Source of the DNA: Cenarchaeum symbiosum A
GTDB lineage: Archaea > Thermoproteota > Nitrososphaeria > Nitrososphaerales > Nitrosopumilaceae
Length of the DNA: 64,000 nucleotides
Assembly (NCBI GenBank): GCA_000200715.1
Contig: DP000238.1
Span: 62,964 to 126,963 of the forward strand
Direction: 5' to 3'
A program made the translations under genes and the position numbers. Shown here piece by piece: positions 8,602-17,204 of this stretch. The first letter of the stretch is position 1; every line of letters starts with the position of its first letter. The notes under the pieces were generated by a model. That model was not told the DNA's origin and searched no databases. It saw nothing but the letters and a program-made list of their open reading frames with translations.

Positions 8602-10053
8602 TCAGTTGGCAAACTGCTCCAGCCGGGCGTTTGATTCATCTAGCACCCTGTGGAGCTCCTTGTTCCATTCTGCAAAGCCGCCAGGCGATTCCGGATAACT
8701 CCTGTAATGTTCGACAAGCCACTTGTTCTGCTTTGTGGTAAACCTCAACCCGTCGGCGAGCCTCTTGTTGAGGGCCCCCCGGATTATCATGCCTATCTTG
8801 CCCAGGCCGCCAAAGTCCGGATGCTCGCCCTTTGATATTGACTCTACATCGAGGTTTCCCAAAAAGTGCTTCATGCCATAGTTTATCTGCTCGTTTGTCA
8901 AAGTCTGTATCAATCTCCTGAACAGCTCAAGGCCCGCCGTCTTGTACCCGTATTCGTTGATGAACTCTTTGTTGTACTTCCAGAGGCCTGCCTCGCTTGG
9001 GTCGTTTGCCTCGAGCGCCTCTGCCGCGCATCTTCCGGCTATGCTTCCAGCGACTAGTGCGGGCCCTATTCCTCCGGCATCAAGCGGCTTTGGCATCCAT
9101 GCAGAATCCCCCACCAGGATATAGCCGCCTGCCACCATGCAGTCGTTCTGCCTGCGAACAGATACCTGGAATATCCCCGTCGCATTGTTCTTGTCGACAC
9201 CATCCTCGGACAGCCGGGGGTTCTCTATGGCCTTGTTTCTTGCCAAGTACTCATCCATCAGGGTGTTGACCGTGTCTTTTTTGTTCATTCTTGCATTTCT
9301 TGATTCAAGAAGGCTCTTTTCTACCCCGAGGCCGATGTTGACCTTTTTGTCCCCCTTTGGGAATACCCACCCGTATCCCCCGGGGGCGATATCCTGGTCT
9401 AGATGTATTATGCAATAGTCAGGGTCGAACTCTGTAGTATCGTGTATACCCGGCTCAAAGTACATTATGTATCTGCCCGTGGATTCTATGTCGTGCCTGT
9501 CTATGCGCTTTTCGACCTTGTCGCTGTATGCCTGGCCCCTGAGCAGCGATGTCATGCCAGTGGCATCAATGACCAGCCTGCAGGTTTTGCGAAACGGCTC
9601 CCGCGTCTTTGCATCCACTCCTTTTACCCCTGCTGCCAAACCGTCCTCTATTATCAGGCCGGTAAGGTTCTTTTCAAACTCGAACTTTACCCCCATGTTT
9701 ATCGTGCGCTCGTTCTGCCTTTCTGGGAGCAGCTGCCTGTTCAGCATGTAGCCGTCCCCGTCAAAGGGGATTGATGTCTCCCTGTCCGGCGAGAACGCCA
9801 TGACTCCCTTTACTTTGTGCTCTATCTCGGGCTCGCCCCATTTTACGCCGATGTTCTCCGTCATATAGTCGACGGCCTCTTTGCTTACGGCATCGCCGCA
9901 GATCCAGCCTGCCGTGTTCTTTTTGCCCGGCATGGTCTCTGGGCTCTTATCCACCACTAGGACGGAGAGGCCCGGGCCGTGCTTTAGCACCGACTGCGCG
10001 GTCACTGTCCCTGCTAGCCCGCCGCCCGCCACTATAACATCATAGTCAGCCAT
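8602..10053 (-). CDS. Geranylgeranyl reductase family FAD-dependent oxidoreductase
   Basis: A 483-residue flavoprotein. The N-terminal Rossmann motif is DVIVAGGGLAGTVTAQ, and a glycine-rich FAD contact GYGWVFPKGDKKVNIGLG and GDSAWMPKPLDAGGIGPA follow in the order seen in geranylgeranyl reductases. These enzymes saturate the isoprenoid chains of archaeal membrane lipids, or of quinones in related branches. No membrane helix is apparent, so the enzyme is probably peripheral. The ATG at 10053 is preceded by an AT-rich TTTTAAATA box about 24 bases upstream. The gene stands alone on its strand. Lipid versus quinone substrate is not resolved. Confidence 0.92.
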   Translation of the reverse strand: MADYDVIVAGGGLAGTVTAQSVLKHGPGLSVLVVDKSPETMPGKKNTAGWICGDAVSKEAVDYMTENIGVKWGEPEIEHKVKGVMAFSPDRETSIPFDGDGYMLNRQLLPERQNERTINMGVKFEFEKNLTGLIIEDGLAAGVKGVDAKTREPFRKTCRLVIDATGMTSLLRGQAYSDKVEKRIDRHDIESTGRYIMYFEPGIHDTTEFDPDYCIIHLDQDIAPGGYGWVFPKGDKKVNIGLGVEKSLLESRNARMNKKDTVNTLMDEYLARNKAIENPRLSEDGVDKNNATGIFQVSVRRQNDCMVAGGYILVGDSAWMPKPLDAGGIGPALVAGSIAGRCAAEALEANDPSEAGLWKYNKEFINEYGYKTAGLELFRRLIQTLTNEQINYGMKHFLGNLDVESISKGEHPDFGGLGKIGMIIRGALNKRLADGLRFTTKQNKWLVEHYRSYPESPGGFAEWNKELHRVLDESNARLEQFAN

Positions 10054-10188
10054 GGCCGGCAGCCTGCTGGTCGCTATTTAAAAGAAACTTGGGTCAGTTC
10101 GTCGCGGCGTCTTCACAGCTTGCGGCTCAGACTGGAGCGGCTCCTATTTCGTCATTCCCGATCAGACTTGCCCTCGTCCGTATTTAAC

Positions 10189-10611
10189 TCAGCTGGGTTG
10201 GCGCAGTAATTGGGCGTATGCGCCGGCCATATTTCCGTCGTATACCGGTATGTGTATTCTTATCCTGACCGAGCCCCCTTCTACATCCTCTAATCTCCCC
10301 CTGACGAGCCGCTGCTTGTCGAGGCGTATGTGTACTCCCGAGCTCTGGGGCGCGCTAGCCAGGCGGGTAAACTCGCCTGGCGCCATGCCGCGTGACAGCC
10401 TGTCCACGAACGCCTCTGCGTTTTTCTTGTCCAGCCTGCAGTTGACCATGGTTATAGGGTTGTCATAGTGGCCCGTAAGGTTCTGGATAGTAATCATCTC
10501 CTGGATAATGCCGAGCTGTTCCTCTAGCGCCTCGTACACAAGAGATTCATCCTCGGTAGCGTGTATAATAACATCAATTTCAGCCCGCATCCCGCCGGCC
10601 ATGTGGCCCAC
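10189..10611 (-). CDS. COG1325-type exosome-associated RNA-binding protein
   Basis: A protein of 140 residues from a GTG at 10611; internal ATGs (MAGGMRAEIDV) are alternative starts. It contains the pattern of the archaeal COG1325 proteins, which have a dsRBD-like fold and are linked to the exosome: alternating strands EIDVIIHATED, NPITMVNCRLDKKNAEAFVDRL, and GSVRIRIHIPVY near the C-terminus. It follows the eS1 gene with no gap, a neighbourhood that fits RNA metabolism. Function is inferred from family resemblance only. Confidence 0.8.
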   Translation of the reverse strand: MGHMAGGMRAEIDVIIHATEDESLVYEALEEQLGIIQEMITIQNLTGHYDNPITMVNCRLDKKNAEAFVDRLSRGMAPGEFTRLASAPQSSGVHIRLDKQRLVRGRLEDVEGGSVRIRIHIPVYDGNMAGAYAQLLRQPS

Positions 10612-11223
10612 CTATGCTTGGAGAAGCGTGATCTGCTCCTCTGCCGTGCGGACCAGCTTGACCTTTTCTAAGCCCATGTGCCTTACCTTTACCAGTTTTT
10701 TGGCCCTGGAGAGTATGTCAGAGTTTATCTTTCCATAGCAAGCGGCCTGCACAAACTGGTCTATGTTCATCTGGGGGACGGTATTCTCTATTACATCCCT
10801 GATTATCAGTCGGAGCGCGTGCTTTTTGGAGGTGTTCAGATGCCTATACGTTAATGCCAGCACCTTGAGCCGGAACACATACCCGTCGCTGGTCTTTACG
10901 TCCACGATATAGTTTACCTTGGACGAGCCGCGCCGGACAAGGCTGCGCAGGTACTCTTTTGAATATTCATACCTCTTGAATATGCTGGTGGCCGATTCTT
11001 CTGATACCTTGTCTATCTGAAAGTATATCTTGTAATTGTTCTGCTGGGGGTCCCCTTTGAGTATGTCGAAGAGGGTGACCTCTATGACCCTGCCCTTTGC
11101 GTGCTTGTCGTCTGTTATGGGGACGCGCGCGGCGGGAACACTGTTGAATGAATCAGGCGCGTGTATGGTTATCCAGCGCTTGTCCCTCCACTTGTCCTTT
11201 ACCTTTATCTTTCTCCGTGCCAA
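10612..11223 (-). CDS. rps3ae: Small-subunit ribosomal protein eS1 (S3Ae)
   Basis: A 203-residue basic protein beginning MARRKIKVKDKWRDKRW and continuing with the S3Ae signature (HAPDSFNS, EVTLFDILKGD, YKIYFQIDKV). Length agrees with archaeal eS1 (about 200). It sits on the 30S platform near the mRNA exit. It is the first gene of the short eS1 / COG1325 pair, with the start of the following gene touching its stop. Confidence 0.96.
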   Translation of the reverse strand: MARRKIKVKDKWRDKRWITIHAPDSFNSVPAARVPITDDKHAKGRVIEVTLFDILKGDPQQNNYKIYFQIDKVSEESATSIFKRYEYSKEYLRSLVRRGSSKVNYIVDVKTSDGYVFRLKVLALTYRHLNTSKKHALRLIIRDVIENTVPQMNIDQFVQAACYGKINSDILSRAKKLVKVRHMGLEKVKLVRTAEEQITLLQA

Positions 11224-11282
11224 ACAGTGCCGCCCCCCGGGCCCAAGATATAAGGGTATTTAGCTGATCGGAGCCGGGGCCG

Positions 11283-12539
11283 TCATATCGCCTCTTTTCC
11301 CACGTACTTTTGCAGCGGCTGTGGGACCCTGATCGTGCCGTCCGCCTCCTGGAAATTCTCTATTATACAGGCGAGCAGCCGGGACGTGGCCGCCAGAGTG
11401 CTGTTAAGGGTGTGTACGTACTGTGTGTCCTCGTCTGTTCTGTCCCTGAATCGCACCTTGAGCCTTCTTGACTGGAAGTCTAGGCAGTTTGAGCAGGAGA
11501 CTACCTCTCTGTAGGCATCTTGGGCGGCCATCCAGCATTCTATATCGTACGTTTTGGCAGATACCTTGCCCATGTCCCCGCTGGAGAGCAGCACCACCCT
11601 GTATGGGATGCCCAGACCTTGGTAGAACTCTTCGGTTATCTCCAGCATTCTATCATGCTCCCTCCAAGAATCCTCTGGTTTGGAGAATACAAATTGCTCT
11701 ATCTTGTCGAATTGGTGGACACGGAATATTCCCTTCTGGTCCTTTCCGTGGGCACCCGCCTCCTTGCGAAAACATGGGCTTACCCCCGCGTATCGGAGCG
11801 GCAGGCCGCCCTCAATGATCTCGTCTGAATGCATGGCGGCCATCGCGTGCTCAGAGGTGCCTATCAGGTATAGATCGTCATCTTCTATCTTGTATATGAC
11901 ATCCTCAAAGTCCTCTGCAATTATTGCACCTTCCATTGCATTGCGCCGTATCAGGTATGGGGGCTGCACCAAGGTGTACCCTCGGGAGCCAAGAAAATCC
12001 AGAGAGTGGCTGATCAAAGCCTGGTTGAGTCGAACAAGGCTGCCTTTAAGATAATAAAACCTAGCACCCGAGACCTTGGCGGCCCTCTTCATGTCGAGCA
12101 GGCCCCTGCCGACGGCTAGTTCCTCATGCCCCTTGGGTACAGAGGGTGTAGGTGTCCCGACCCACTTGCGTAGCACCACGTTGGCGGTCTCGTCGGGCCC
12201 TCTAGGGACCGACTTGTCTATCATGTTGGGGATGGTCCAGGCCAGCTCCAAGTACTCGGATTCGGCTGACTGCTGCTCTCCTTCTGCTTGGTAGAGCTTC
12301 TCCGACAAATCCTTCATCTCTTTGATGGCAGCAGTGGTGTCGACACCATCTCTCTTGAACTGCGCCACCTGCCGCCCCGCGAAGTTCCTTTCTTGACGCA
12401 TATCGTCGGCCAACTGCATGAAATATCTCCTACGTTCGTCCGCATCTAATAATGCGTCAAGATCAAAGTCCACGTTCCTGGCCTGAAGCATGTCGCTCAC
12501 ATCCTTAGGTCTACTCCGTAGAATATGCGGATCGAGCAT
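11283..12539 (-). CDS. serS: Seryl-tRNA synthetase
   Basis: A 418-residue class II synthetase of the common (bacterial/eukaryotic-like) type. Residues 1-100 form the coiled-coil tRNA arm. The catalytic core then shows motif 2 (SPCFRKEAGAHGKDQKGIFRVHQF) and motif 3 near ACIIENFQEADGTIRVP. It charges tRNA-Ser, and tRNA-Sec where present. The ATG overlaps the stop of Pcc1 by one base (TAATG), so serS ends a tightly packed run of S15, RecJ-like, Pcc1 and serS. Confidence 0.97.
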   Translation of the reverse strand: MLDPHILRSRPKDVSDMLQARNVDFDLDALLDADERRRYFMQLADDMRQERNFAGRQVAQFKRDGVDTTAAIKEMKDLSEKLYQAEGEQQSAESEYLELAWTIPNMIDKSVPRGPDETANVVLRKWVGTPTPSVPKGHEELAVGRGLLDMKRAAKVSGARFYYLKGSLVRLNQALISHSLDFLGSRGYTLVQPPYLIRRNAMEGAIIAEDFEDVIYKIEDDDLYLIGTSEHAMAAMHSDEIIEGGLPLRYAGVSPCFRKEAGAHGKDQKGIFRVHQFDKIEQFVFSKPEDSWREHDRMLEITEEFYQGLGIPYRVVLLSSGDMGKVSAKTYDIECWMAAQDAYREVVSCSNCLDFQSRRLKVRFRDRTDEDTQYVHTLNSTLAATSRLLACIIENFQEADGTIRVPQPLQKYVGKEAI

Positions 12540-12778
12540 TACACTGTTGCCTCCAGGGCAAGCTGCACATGTTCCAGCACTTCATCTATGGTGGATACTA
12601 GCTGTTTTACATTGTTTCCGGAAAAGTTCAGTACCACACCCCCGTCTATCTCTGCCATCTCCATGCTCAGCCCCTCGGGAAAGTCCACATTGTCCGGCCC
12701 GAGCGCCTCCAGGACGGCAGAGGCCCTGCCCGGGGGCAGGCTAGGCAGGGTTACCCTGACCCTGCACGTTAGAGACAT
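12539..12778 (-). CDS. KEOPS complex Pcc1-like subunit
   Basis: A 79-residue protein whose short length and pattern fit the Pcc1 subunit of KEOPS: an N-terminal strand (CRVRVTLPS), a helix (RASAVLEALGPDN) and a long C-terminal helix (VKQLVSTIDEVLEHVQLALEA). KEOPS makes the t6A37 modification of tRNA. It overlaps the RecJ-like gene by 38 bases upstream and serS by one base downstream, so translation is coupled. Assignment is by size and pattern, so moderately secure. Confidence 0.8.
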   Translation of the reverse strand: MSLTCRVRVTLPSLPPGRASAVLEALGPDNVDFPEGLSMEMAEIDGGVVLNFSGNNVKQLVSTIDEVLEHVQLALEATV

Positions 12779-14147
12779 TTGCCTCCAGATAGTCTAGAAA
12801 TACGTCTAGCTTGTCCTTTGTTATGCGGGCGCCAGCTGCCGCTGCATGGCCCCCGCCTGCACCCTCAAATCTTTCTGCGCCCATCATAAGGTCGCGCAGG
12901 TTCACCCCGCTGGTACAGGAAAAGGACTTTCTTGAAGAGAATTTTACCGTGCCTGAGCCGCCTTCTGCCCTCAGTATGACTATTTTGCCCGAGCTCCTGG
13001 GCGATCCCGCTATTATCGATGATATGGTCCCCGTCATGGATTCTGGCACTACGCCTTCCCCGTTTACCATTATGCACTCTTTGCCGTCAGATATGCGCCA
13101 CCTCTCGCTCGATAGTATCGCCATGTATTCCTTGGTCATGGTCCTGTACCTTTCCAGGATCCCCTCGCATTCTTCGAGCATTATATTCCGGTCCCCCATG
13201 CAGACTGCCATACCTGCCCCTGCCATGCCTATCCTTCCGCAGGAATTGAGCATTGTGGAGTATTCCCGGGCATCCCGGAGCAGGCCCATCCTGTCCTCTT
13301 CGGGAAATGTATACGTGTGCCCTATCAGGCTGCCCCCTAATTCCCCGTCATCGCTCCCTGTCGCAAACTTTGTAACAGCAGATATCAGCTTGCGCTTTTC
13401 ATCCTCGACAAGCTCCGATGGAACACGCCACCTGCCCCCTTCCTTGAGCTTTATCCCGGTTGATTCCAGCAGGGACAAACATGCTGGCCTGTTCCAGGTC
13501 AAACCCTCTATGAACGGCTGCGTGGTAAATGCAAGCGCGTCAGGCAGAGGCCTTGTCTCCCTGCCTGCCAGCAGCAAATCAAGGTCTATCTCGACAAGAC
13601 CGCGCTCTTTTGCGGCAAGCGCTATTTCCTGGTTTTTTCCCGTAAAGGATCTTTTCTCACCGGAATCCTGCCTGTCGCCAAGCGCGGATACTAGCGCGCA
13701 TGGGGCCAAGTCGGTGTTATCCTCGCCGATAGCACATGCTGCAAGGTACGCCATTGTCCCGGCAGAAGCCTCCGAACCGCCGTCTATTCCAAACTTCCAG
13801 GCGTTTACCACGCGGGGATTCTCATCATCTGATACCGGGTGGTGGTCTAATACGAACCATCCACCTTTCAGCTCATCGAGCTCGGCAGAGACACCTGATC
13901 CCAGGTCCATTATAACATGCAAATCATGTGCACTCCCGCCTAGCATCTTTGCCTCTTCGGGTCCAAGCCCGCCTACAGCCGATACAGAATACTTTGCGCC
14001 GGCACGAGACAGCGCCTTTGCCATTATCCCGCCGGATGCTATCCCGTCGCAGTCCATGTGGGTTGTAACCATGACTGTCCCGCCCGAGCGTGCACACTCG
14101 GATATTCCGTCAGAAAAACTCGACAGGGCCTCGTCTATCGAGGCCAT
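12741..14147 (-). CDS. RecJ-like DHH-family nuclease/phosphoesterase
   Basis: A 468-residue DHH/DHHA1 protein. The metal ligands appear in order: HMDCDGIASG near residue 31 (motif I), MDLGSG, VLDHHPV (the DHH motif, near 99) and SALGDRQD. A C-terminal DHHA1 substrate-binding region ends with GAGGGHAAAAGARI. Archaeal relatives (RecJ-like, GAN) are single-strand nucleases associated with the replication complex. The genes around it (S15, Pcc1, serS) form one packed unit, with TAATG at the S15 junction. Substrate polarity cannot be predicted from sequence. Confidence 0.9.
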   Translation of the reverse strand: MASIDEALSSFSDGISECARSGGTVMVTTHMDCDGIASGGIMAKALSRAGAKYSVSAVGGLGPEEAKMLGGSAHDLHVIMDLGSGVSAELDELKGGWFVLDHHPVSDDENPRVVNAWKFGIDGGSEASAGTMAYLAACAIGEDNTDLAPCALVSALGDRQDSGEKRSFTGKNQEIALAAKERGLVEIDLDLLLAGRETRPLPDALAFTTQPFIEGLTWNRPACLSLLESTGIKLKEGGRWRVPSELVEDEKRKLISAVTKFATGSDDGELGGSLIGHTYTFPEEDRMGLLRDAREYSTMLNSCGRIGMAGAGMAVCMGDRNIMLEECEGILERYRTMTKEYMAILSSERWRISDGKECIMVNGEGVVPESMTGTISSIIAGSPRSSGKIVILRAEGGSGTVKFSSRKSFSCTSGVNLRDLMMGAERFEGAGGGHAAAAGARITKDKLDVFLDYLEANVSNVQGQGNPA

Positions 14148-14593
14148 TACTCGAGCTGCGCCACTACCGACTTGTACTTCCAGTCCTTTGGTATGCGGCC
14201 TATCCTCTTGTAGTATACGTCCAGGCGGTGCACCTTGGCCTCTATCAGTTCGAGAGACCTTACGTTTCTTCTATCACCCTTGTTGGCCCGAAGATGCCTC
14301 TGCAGGCCCACTGCCTTTTGGACGATATTGTTCAGATCTTCTGGAAGCTCCGGCGTGGCCCCGTGCTCCTCCATTATCTGAGTTACAGACTTGCCCGTTA
14401 TGGGCCGTGTCAACGGGATGGCATGCTGGTCCCGGAGCTTGGAGCCTATCTGGCTTGGCGCGAGGCCCTCTTTTGCATACTTTACTATGAGATCTTCTAC
14501 CTCGCCTGGGCCCTGTATCCAGGATGGCGCTTTCGGAGAAGATGGCCTTATCGAATGAGACTTGCCGTGCCTGTGCGAGTGGAGTCTTCCCAT
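14147..14593 (-). CDS. rps15: Small-subunit ribosomal protein S15 (uS15)
   Basis: A 148-residue protein beginning MGRLHSHRHGKSHSIRP, the archaeal/eukaryotic S15 N-terminal extension. The core helices include GLAPSQIG and GLQRHLRANKGDRRN, the 16S rRNA contact region. It is the first gene of a four-gene run with RecJ-like, Pcc1 and serS. An AT-rich TTTTAATC stretch about 25-30 bases upstream of the ATG is a likely TATA element. Confidence 0.96.
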   Translation of the reverse strand: MGRLHSHRHGKSHSIRPSSPKAPSWIQGPGEVEDLIVKYAKEGLAPSQIGSKLRDQHAIPLTRPITGKSVTQIMEEHGATPELPEDLNNIVQKAVGLQRHLRANKGDRRNVRSLELIEAKVHRLDVYYKRIGRIPKDWKYKSVVAQLE

Positions 14594-14725
14594 GGGATCA
14601 GGGCCTATTCATGGGATTAAAATCTTTGTTGGGGCATTCTGAGGGCCTGTTCCCTTGTATGCCTGCATTGGATAATCTAGAGAACGGTTAAATACTCTTA
14701 CTAGGGTATCGCTTCAAGTGATAGC

Positions 14726-15055
14726 ATGATAAAGACTATACTACTTGGAGGTCTCTTCTCCATGATCGCGCTCGGTTCACTCGGCTTTATCGGCATCGCG
14801 TACGCCCAGTATCTTGGGAATGTAGGCGAAGAGGGTGAGACAGGCAAGCAGACGCTTGAAGAGGCACTGGAACTGGCACGCAGGCGAATTGACGCTGTCA
14901 ACGCCAATCCCGCATCAGGCTCTGGGACGCCCTATCTTGATGCAAACGGGGTCCTCGGAGCATCGGCGATAGCCGGAGGGGTGTTCGGCGGTGTCGCAGG
15001 CGCTCTGTTCCTCAGGGGAAGAAAAGGCAAGTACGCTGCCCAGGGCAGAGGCTAG
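14726..15055 (+). CDS. Small secreted or membrane-anchored protein
   Basis: A 109-residue protein. Residues 3-28 are hydrophobic (TILLGGLFSMIALGSLGFIGIAYA), ending in an AxA-like site, so this is a signal peptide or N-terminal anchor. A polar helical middle follows. A second hydrophobic, glycine-rich stretch (GASAIAGGVFGGVAGALFL) lies before a basic tail, RGRKGKYAAQGRG. The topology suggests both ends inside with a short external loop, or a signal peptide plus C-terminal anchor. Upstream GGTTAAATACTC at about 14685-14700 resembles a BRE/TATA element. Function unknown. Confidence 0.75.
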   Translation: MIKTILLGGLFSMIALGSLGFIGIAYAQYLGNVGEEGETGKQTLEEALELARRRIDAVNANPASGSGTPYLDANGVLGASAIAGGVFGGVAGALFLRGRKGKYAAQGRG

Positions 15056-15143
15056 CCGTTTTCTATTTTTATTCGATGGTGTATCAGGGGGGCTATGCGG
15101 CGCAGCCGAAGGTATATCAAGCCCCGGGGGAACAGCTATCCCA

Positions 15144-15515
15144 GTGAACAGGATCAAAAAGCACACAGAAGAGCTGCTAAAGAACCACAAGTCCGAGTTC
15201 GGGCTCAGCTTTGAAGAGAACAAAAAGACGCTAGAGAGGCTGTCCACGATACGGTATAAGATACTCAAAAACGAGATCGCCGGGTACATCACAAACCAGA
15301 ACAAAAAAGAGGCCGAAAAGGCAAGGCGGGAGGCCGAGCGGGAGAGGAGCAACAGCCGCCAGGCGGAACCTGAGCCAGAGCCTAAAAAGAGCAGCGGGGA
15401 CTTTACTGTGGGCATAGGCGGGATCAGAAAGTGGACCGGCGAGACGCCGCCCGAGGCGACGCCTGTATCCTACAAGCCTGCAGATGATCCTGCGGACGAT
15501 CCTGCAACTGTCTAG
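15144..15515 (+). CDS. rps17e: Ribosomal protein eS17 with an extended acidic/proline tail
   Basis: The frame is open from 14991, but the recognisable protein starts at the GTG at 15144 (MNRIKKHTEELLKNHKSEF). The first 60 residues follow the eS17 pattern closely: SFEENKKTLERL, then LKNEIAGYITNQ, the signature helix-turn-helix of the family. Archaeal eS17 is usually about 65 residues. Here 123 residues are predicted, with a charged and proline-rich tail ending in an ADDPADDPA repeat. A GGTATATCAAG stretch 26-36 bases upstream is a plausible TATA box. The tail's function is unknown. Confidence 0.85.
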   Translation: MNRIKKHTEELLKNHKSEFGLSFEENKKTLERLSTIRYKILKNEIAGYITNQNKKEAEKARREAERERSNSRQAEPEPEPKKSSGDFTVGIGGIRKWTGETPPEATPVSYKPADDPADDPATV

Positions 15516-15535
15516 ATTCAGATATTGGTATGCAA

Positions 15536-15720
15536 TTAGTCGTGTCTAATTTGTTTGTGCGGTGTATTCCATCTGGACTGTGTTCATGTGTTAGTCGTGT
15601 CTAATTTGTATGCGTGATTGTTCGTGCACTATATGGATGGATGGATTAGCCGTGTCTGATTTGTGCGTGGGATTGTTCGCATTTTAACCGGATAATTCCA
15701 TTAGCCCTGTCTAATTAGCA
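15536..15720 (+). repeat. Degenerate tandem repeat with exact 55-bp period
   Basis: Four copies of a core close to TTAGTCGTGTCTAATTTG start at 15536, 15591, 15646 and 15701, spaced exactly 55 bases each time. Copies 1 and 2 share the full core; copies 3 and 4 have one to a few changes. The intervening 36 bases are partly conserved, units 2 and 3 sharing a GATTGTTCG block at similar offset. The array fills the gap between the eS17 gene and the next small membrane protein. No gene overlaps it. Confidence 0.85.
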
Positions 15721-15768
15721 TGATCTAATTTTAGAGATGTTTATGTGCATGTGTTTTGGAGATAGAGC

Positions 15769-16068
15769 ATGAACGCATGGGCCAGGTTCTGGAAGTGGTA
15801 TGAAGACAAGATACTGGGAAGCATACTGATCATCGCGGTGATACAGTTCATACAGATACCGCATATGATCTGGAATGCCGACTTGTATTTGGAGCTGGGC
15901 ACGATAAGCAGGGTGCATCCGGCGTTGGACTGGCTGCTGTACGGGGTGGACCTGATAGAGATTGTATCGATAATCAATGTCGGGATGATAATGTACAGCC
16001 TTGTAAAGAAGAGAAGGGCCGAGAGGCGGATGGCGCACAAGGCTACCGAGAGCAGTCTCGCAGACTAG
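15769..16068 (+). CDS. Small two-helix membrane protein
   Basis: A 99-residue protein. It has an amphipathic start (MNAWARFWKWYEDK), a first hydrophobic helix (ILGSILIIAVIQFIQIPHMI), a loop, a second helix (WLLYGVDLIEIVSIINVGMIMYSLV) and a basic tail (KKRRAERR). The positive charges place the C-terminus inside. It lies directly after the 55-bp repeat array. Its stop overlaps that of the convergent HNH gene by four bases. No family recognised. Confidence 0.75.
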   Translation: MNAWARFWKWYEDKILGSILIIAVIQFIQIPHMIWNADLYLELGTISRVHPALDWLLYGVDLIEIVSIINVGMIMYSLVKKRRAERRMAHKATESSLAD

Positions 16069-17024
16069 CGTATACGTGGCGTGAAAAACTCGTCCCCGTT
16101 GTATTCCTTTATACACGTGTCAAAGAGTAGGCGGTACGATTCTTCGCTGTAGCCTGGCTTGAATTTTTTTAGACATTGGGGGATGCCCCTGTTGCGCTCG
16201 ACCACCTTCTCGAATATGTCTTTTTCTGGCAGCATGTCCGATTTTGTACAGTTGCACTGCTGGCAGGCAAGCGTGCAGTTGTACAGGTCGGTGGCAAATA
16301 CATAGTTGTGGGGTATGACGTGGTCGACATGGGGCTTGGAGAACTTGTCCTCGCAGTAAAAGCACCTTGAATCCTGCCATTTTTTCATCTTCTCCTGTGC
16401 GATAGAGCCCAGGGCTTTTCTTCCCGTTGGCTCGCCTTCTATCTTGCTGGTTATCTGCGGGGTCATGCGGTTGAGCTTTTCAAGGTATCTTGCCAGTACG
16501 TTGTTTATCCCCTGTTTAAGCAGAACTCGGTGCCCCCGCAGAAACTCGATAATGTCATCGTCGAGCTGTATGGTGCTCGGGCCCGTCTTGACGTACAGGC
16601 CCTTCATGTCCGTCAGCAGGTGGACTAGGACCTCTGGTTTTATGCTCATCTTTATGACCCTCTTTCTAAACTCGTCCATCTCTTCACTGGCCATCACCTC
16701 TATTGTGGGCGGCTTGTCGCCTTCCTTGTGGGCTGCCTTTACCAGCCGGGTTATGTTGGCATCTTGGCGGTCCTGGGACTGCCGGAGGCGGAAGCTGTAT
16801 TCCATGTCCCAGTAGTATTTGGCAAACCTGGCTGCGATAAAGTTCAGGTCTATCACCAGCTTGCCGTCTTTTCTCTCCAGCCATCTCTCCCCCGCGAGCC
16901 TTCTGGTACCATCCAGGTCCGCCACGTCCAATAGAGCCCGGAGGAATACCGGCTTGTACGTGCTTGCCATCCTGTTGGAATTGCCAAAGAACCGGTTGAA
17001 CATACGGAGATAGTCCTTTGCCAT
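16065..17024 (-). CDS. HNH endonuclease-domain protein
   Basis: A 319-residue protein with a C-terminal HNH nuclease: CFYC at about 225, HVDHVIPHNY as the first catalytic strand, then NCTLACQQCNCTKSD, whose paired cysteines form a structural zinc site. The first 210 residues are helical and unassigned, with a region LRMFNRFFGNSNRM at the N-terminus. The start at 17024 is supported by an excellent Shine-Dalgarno sequence seven bases upstream. HNH proteins of this layout include restriction, defence and homing nucleases; there is no methylase or intron next to it. Confidence 0.85.
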   Translation of the reverse strand: MAKDYLRMFNRFFGNSNRMASTYKPVFLRALLDVADLDGTRRLAGERWLERKDGKLVIDLNFIAARFAKYYWDMEYSFRLRQSQDRQDANITRLVKAAHKEGDKPPTIEVMASEEMDEFRKRVIKMSIKPEVLVHLLTDMKGLYVKTGPSTIQLDDDIIEFLRGHRVLLKQGINNVLARYLEKLNRMTPQITSKIEGEPTGRKALGSIAQEKMKKWQDSRCFYCEDKFSKPHVDHVIPHNYVFATDLYNCTLACQQCNCTKSDMLPEKDIFEKVVERNRGIPQCLKKFKPGYSEESYRLLFDTCIKEYNGDEFFTPRIR

Positions 17025-17031
17025 GAAAGAA

Positions 17032-17040
17032 CACCTCCTT
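17032..17040 (-). promoter_or_regulatory. Strong ribosome-binding site of the HNH gene
   Basis: The minus strand reads AAGGAGGTG seven bases before the ATG at 17024, a near-complete anti-16S complement. It is notable because most genes in this window appear leaderless or have weak sites. It fixes the start of the HNH gene. Confidence 0.75.
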
Positions 17041-17204
17041 CGGAGTAATAATATTTTCCGGACGTGATCTGTGAATAAGCGGTATTTGATCTGCGTAGAT
17101 TCATAAGCAGGATAGCACTGTATGTAGATCTACAGGAAATATCTGGGGTAACCGTGTGTTACTACAATCGACTGCTTTTTAACAAGGGCTCACTGCGTAG
17201 ACAC

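Noticed and set aside
12811..14490. A 559-codon plus-strand frame
   Set aside because: It is antisense to the RecJ-like and S15 genes and Ser/Pro-rich, typical of a GC-driven shadow frame.
15536..15720. Reading the 55-base periodic repeats as a CRISPR array
   Set aside because: Cores are only about 18 bases, imperfect and too few, and the spacers are partly conserved between units.
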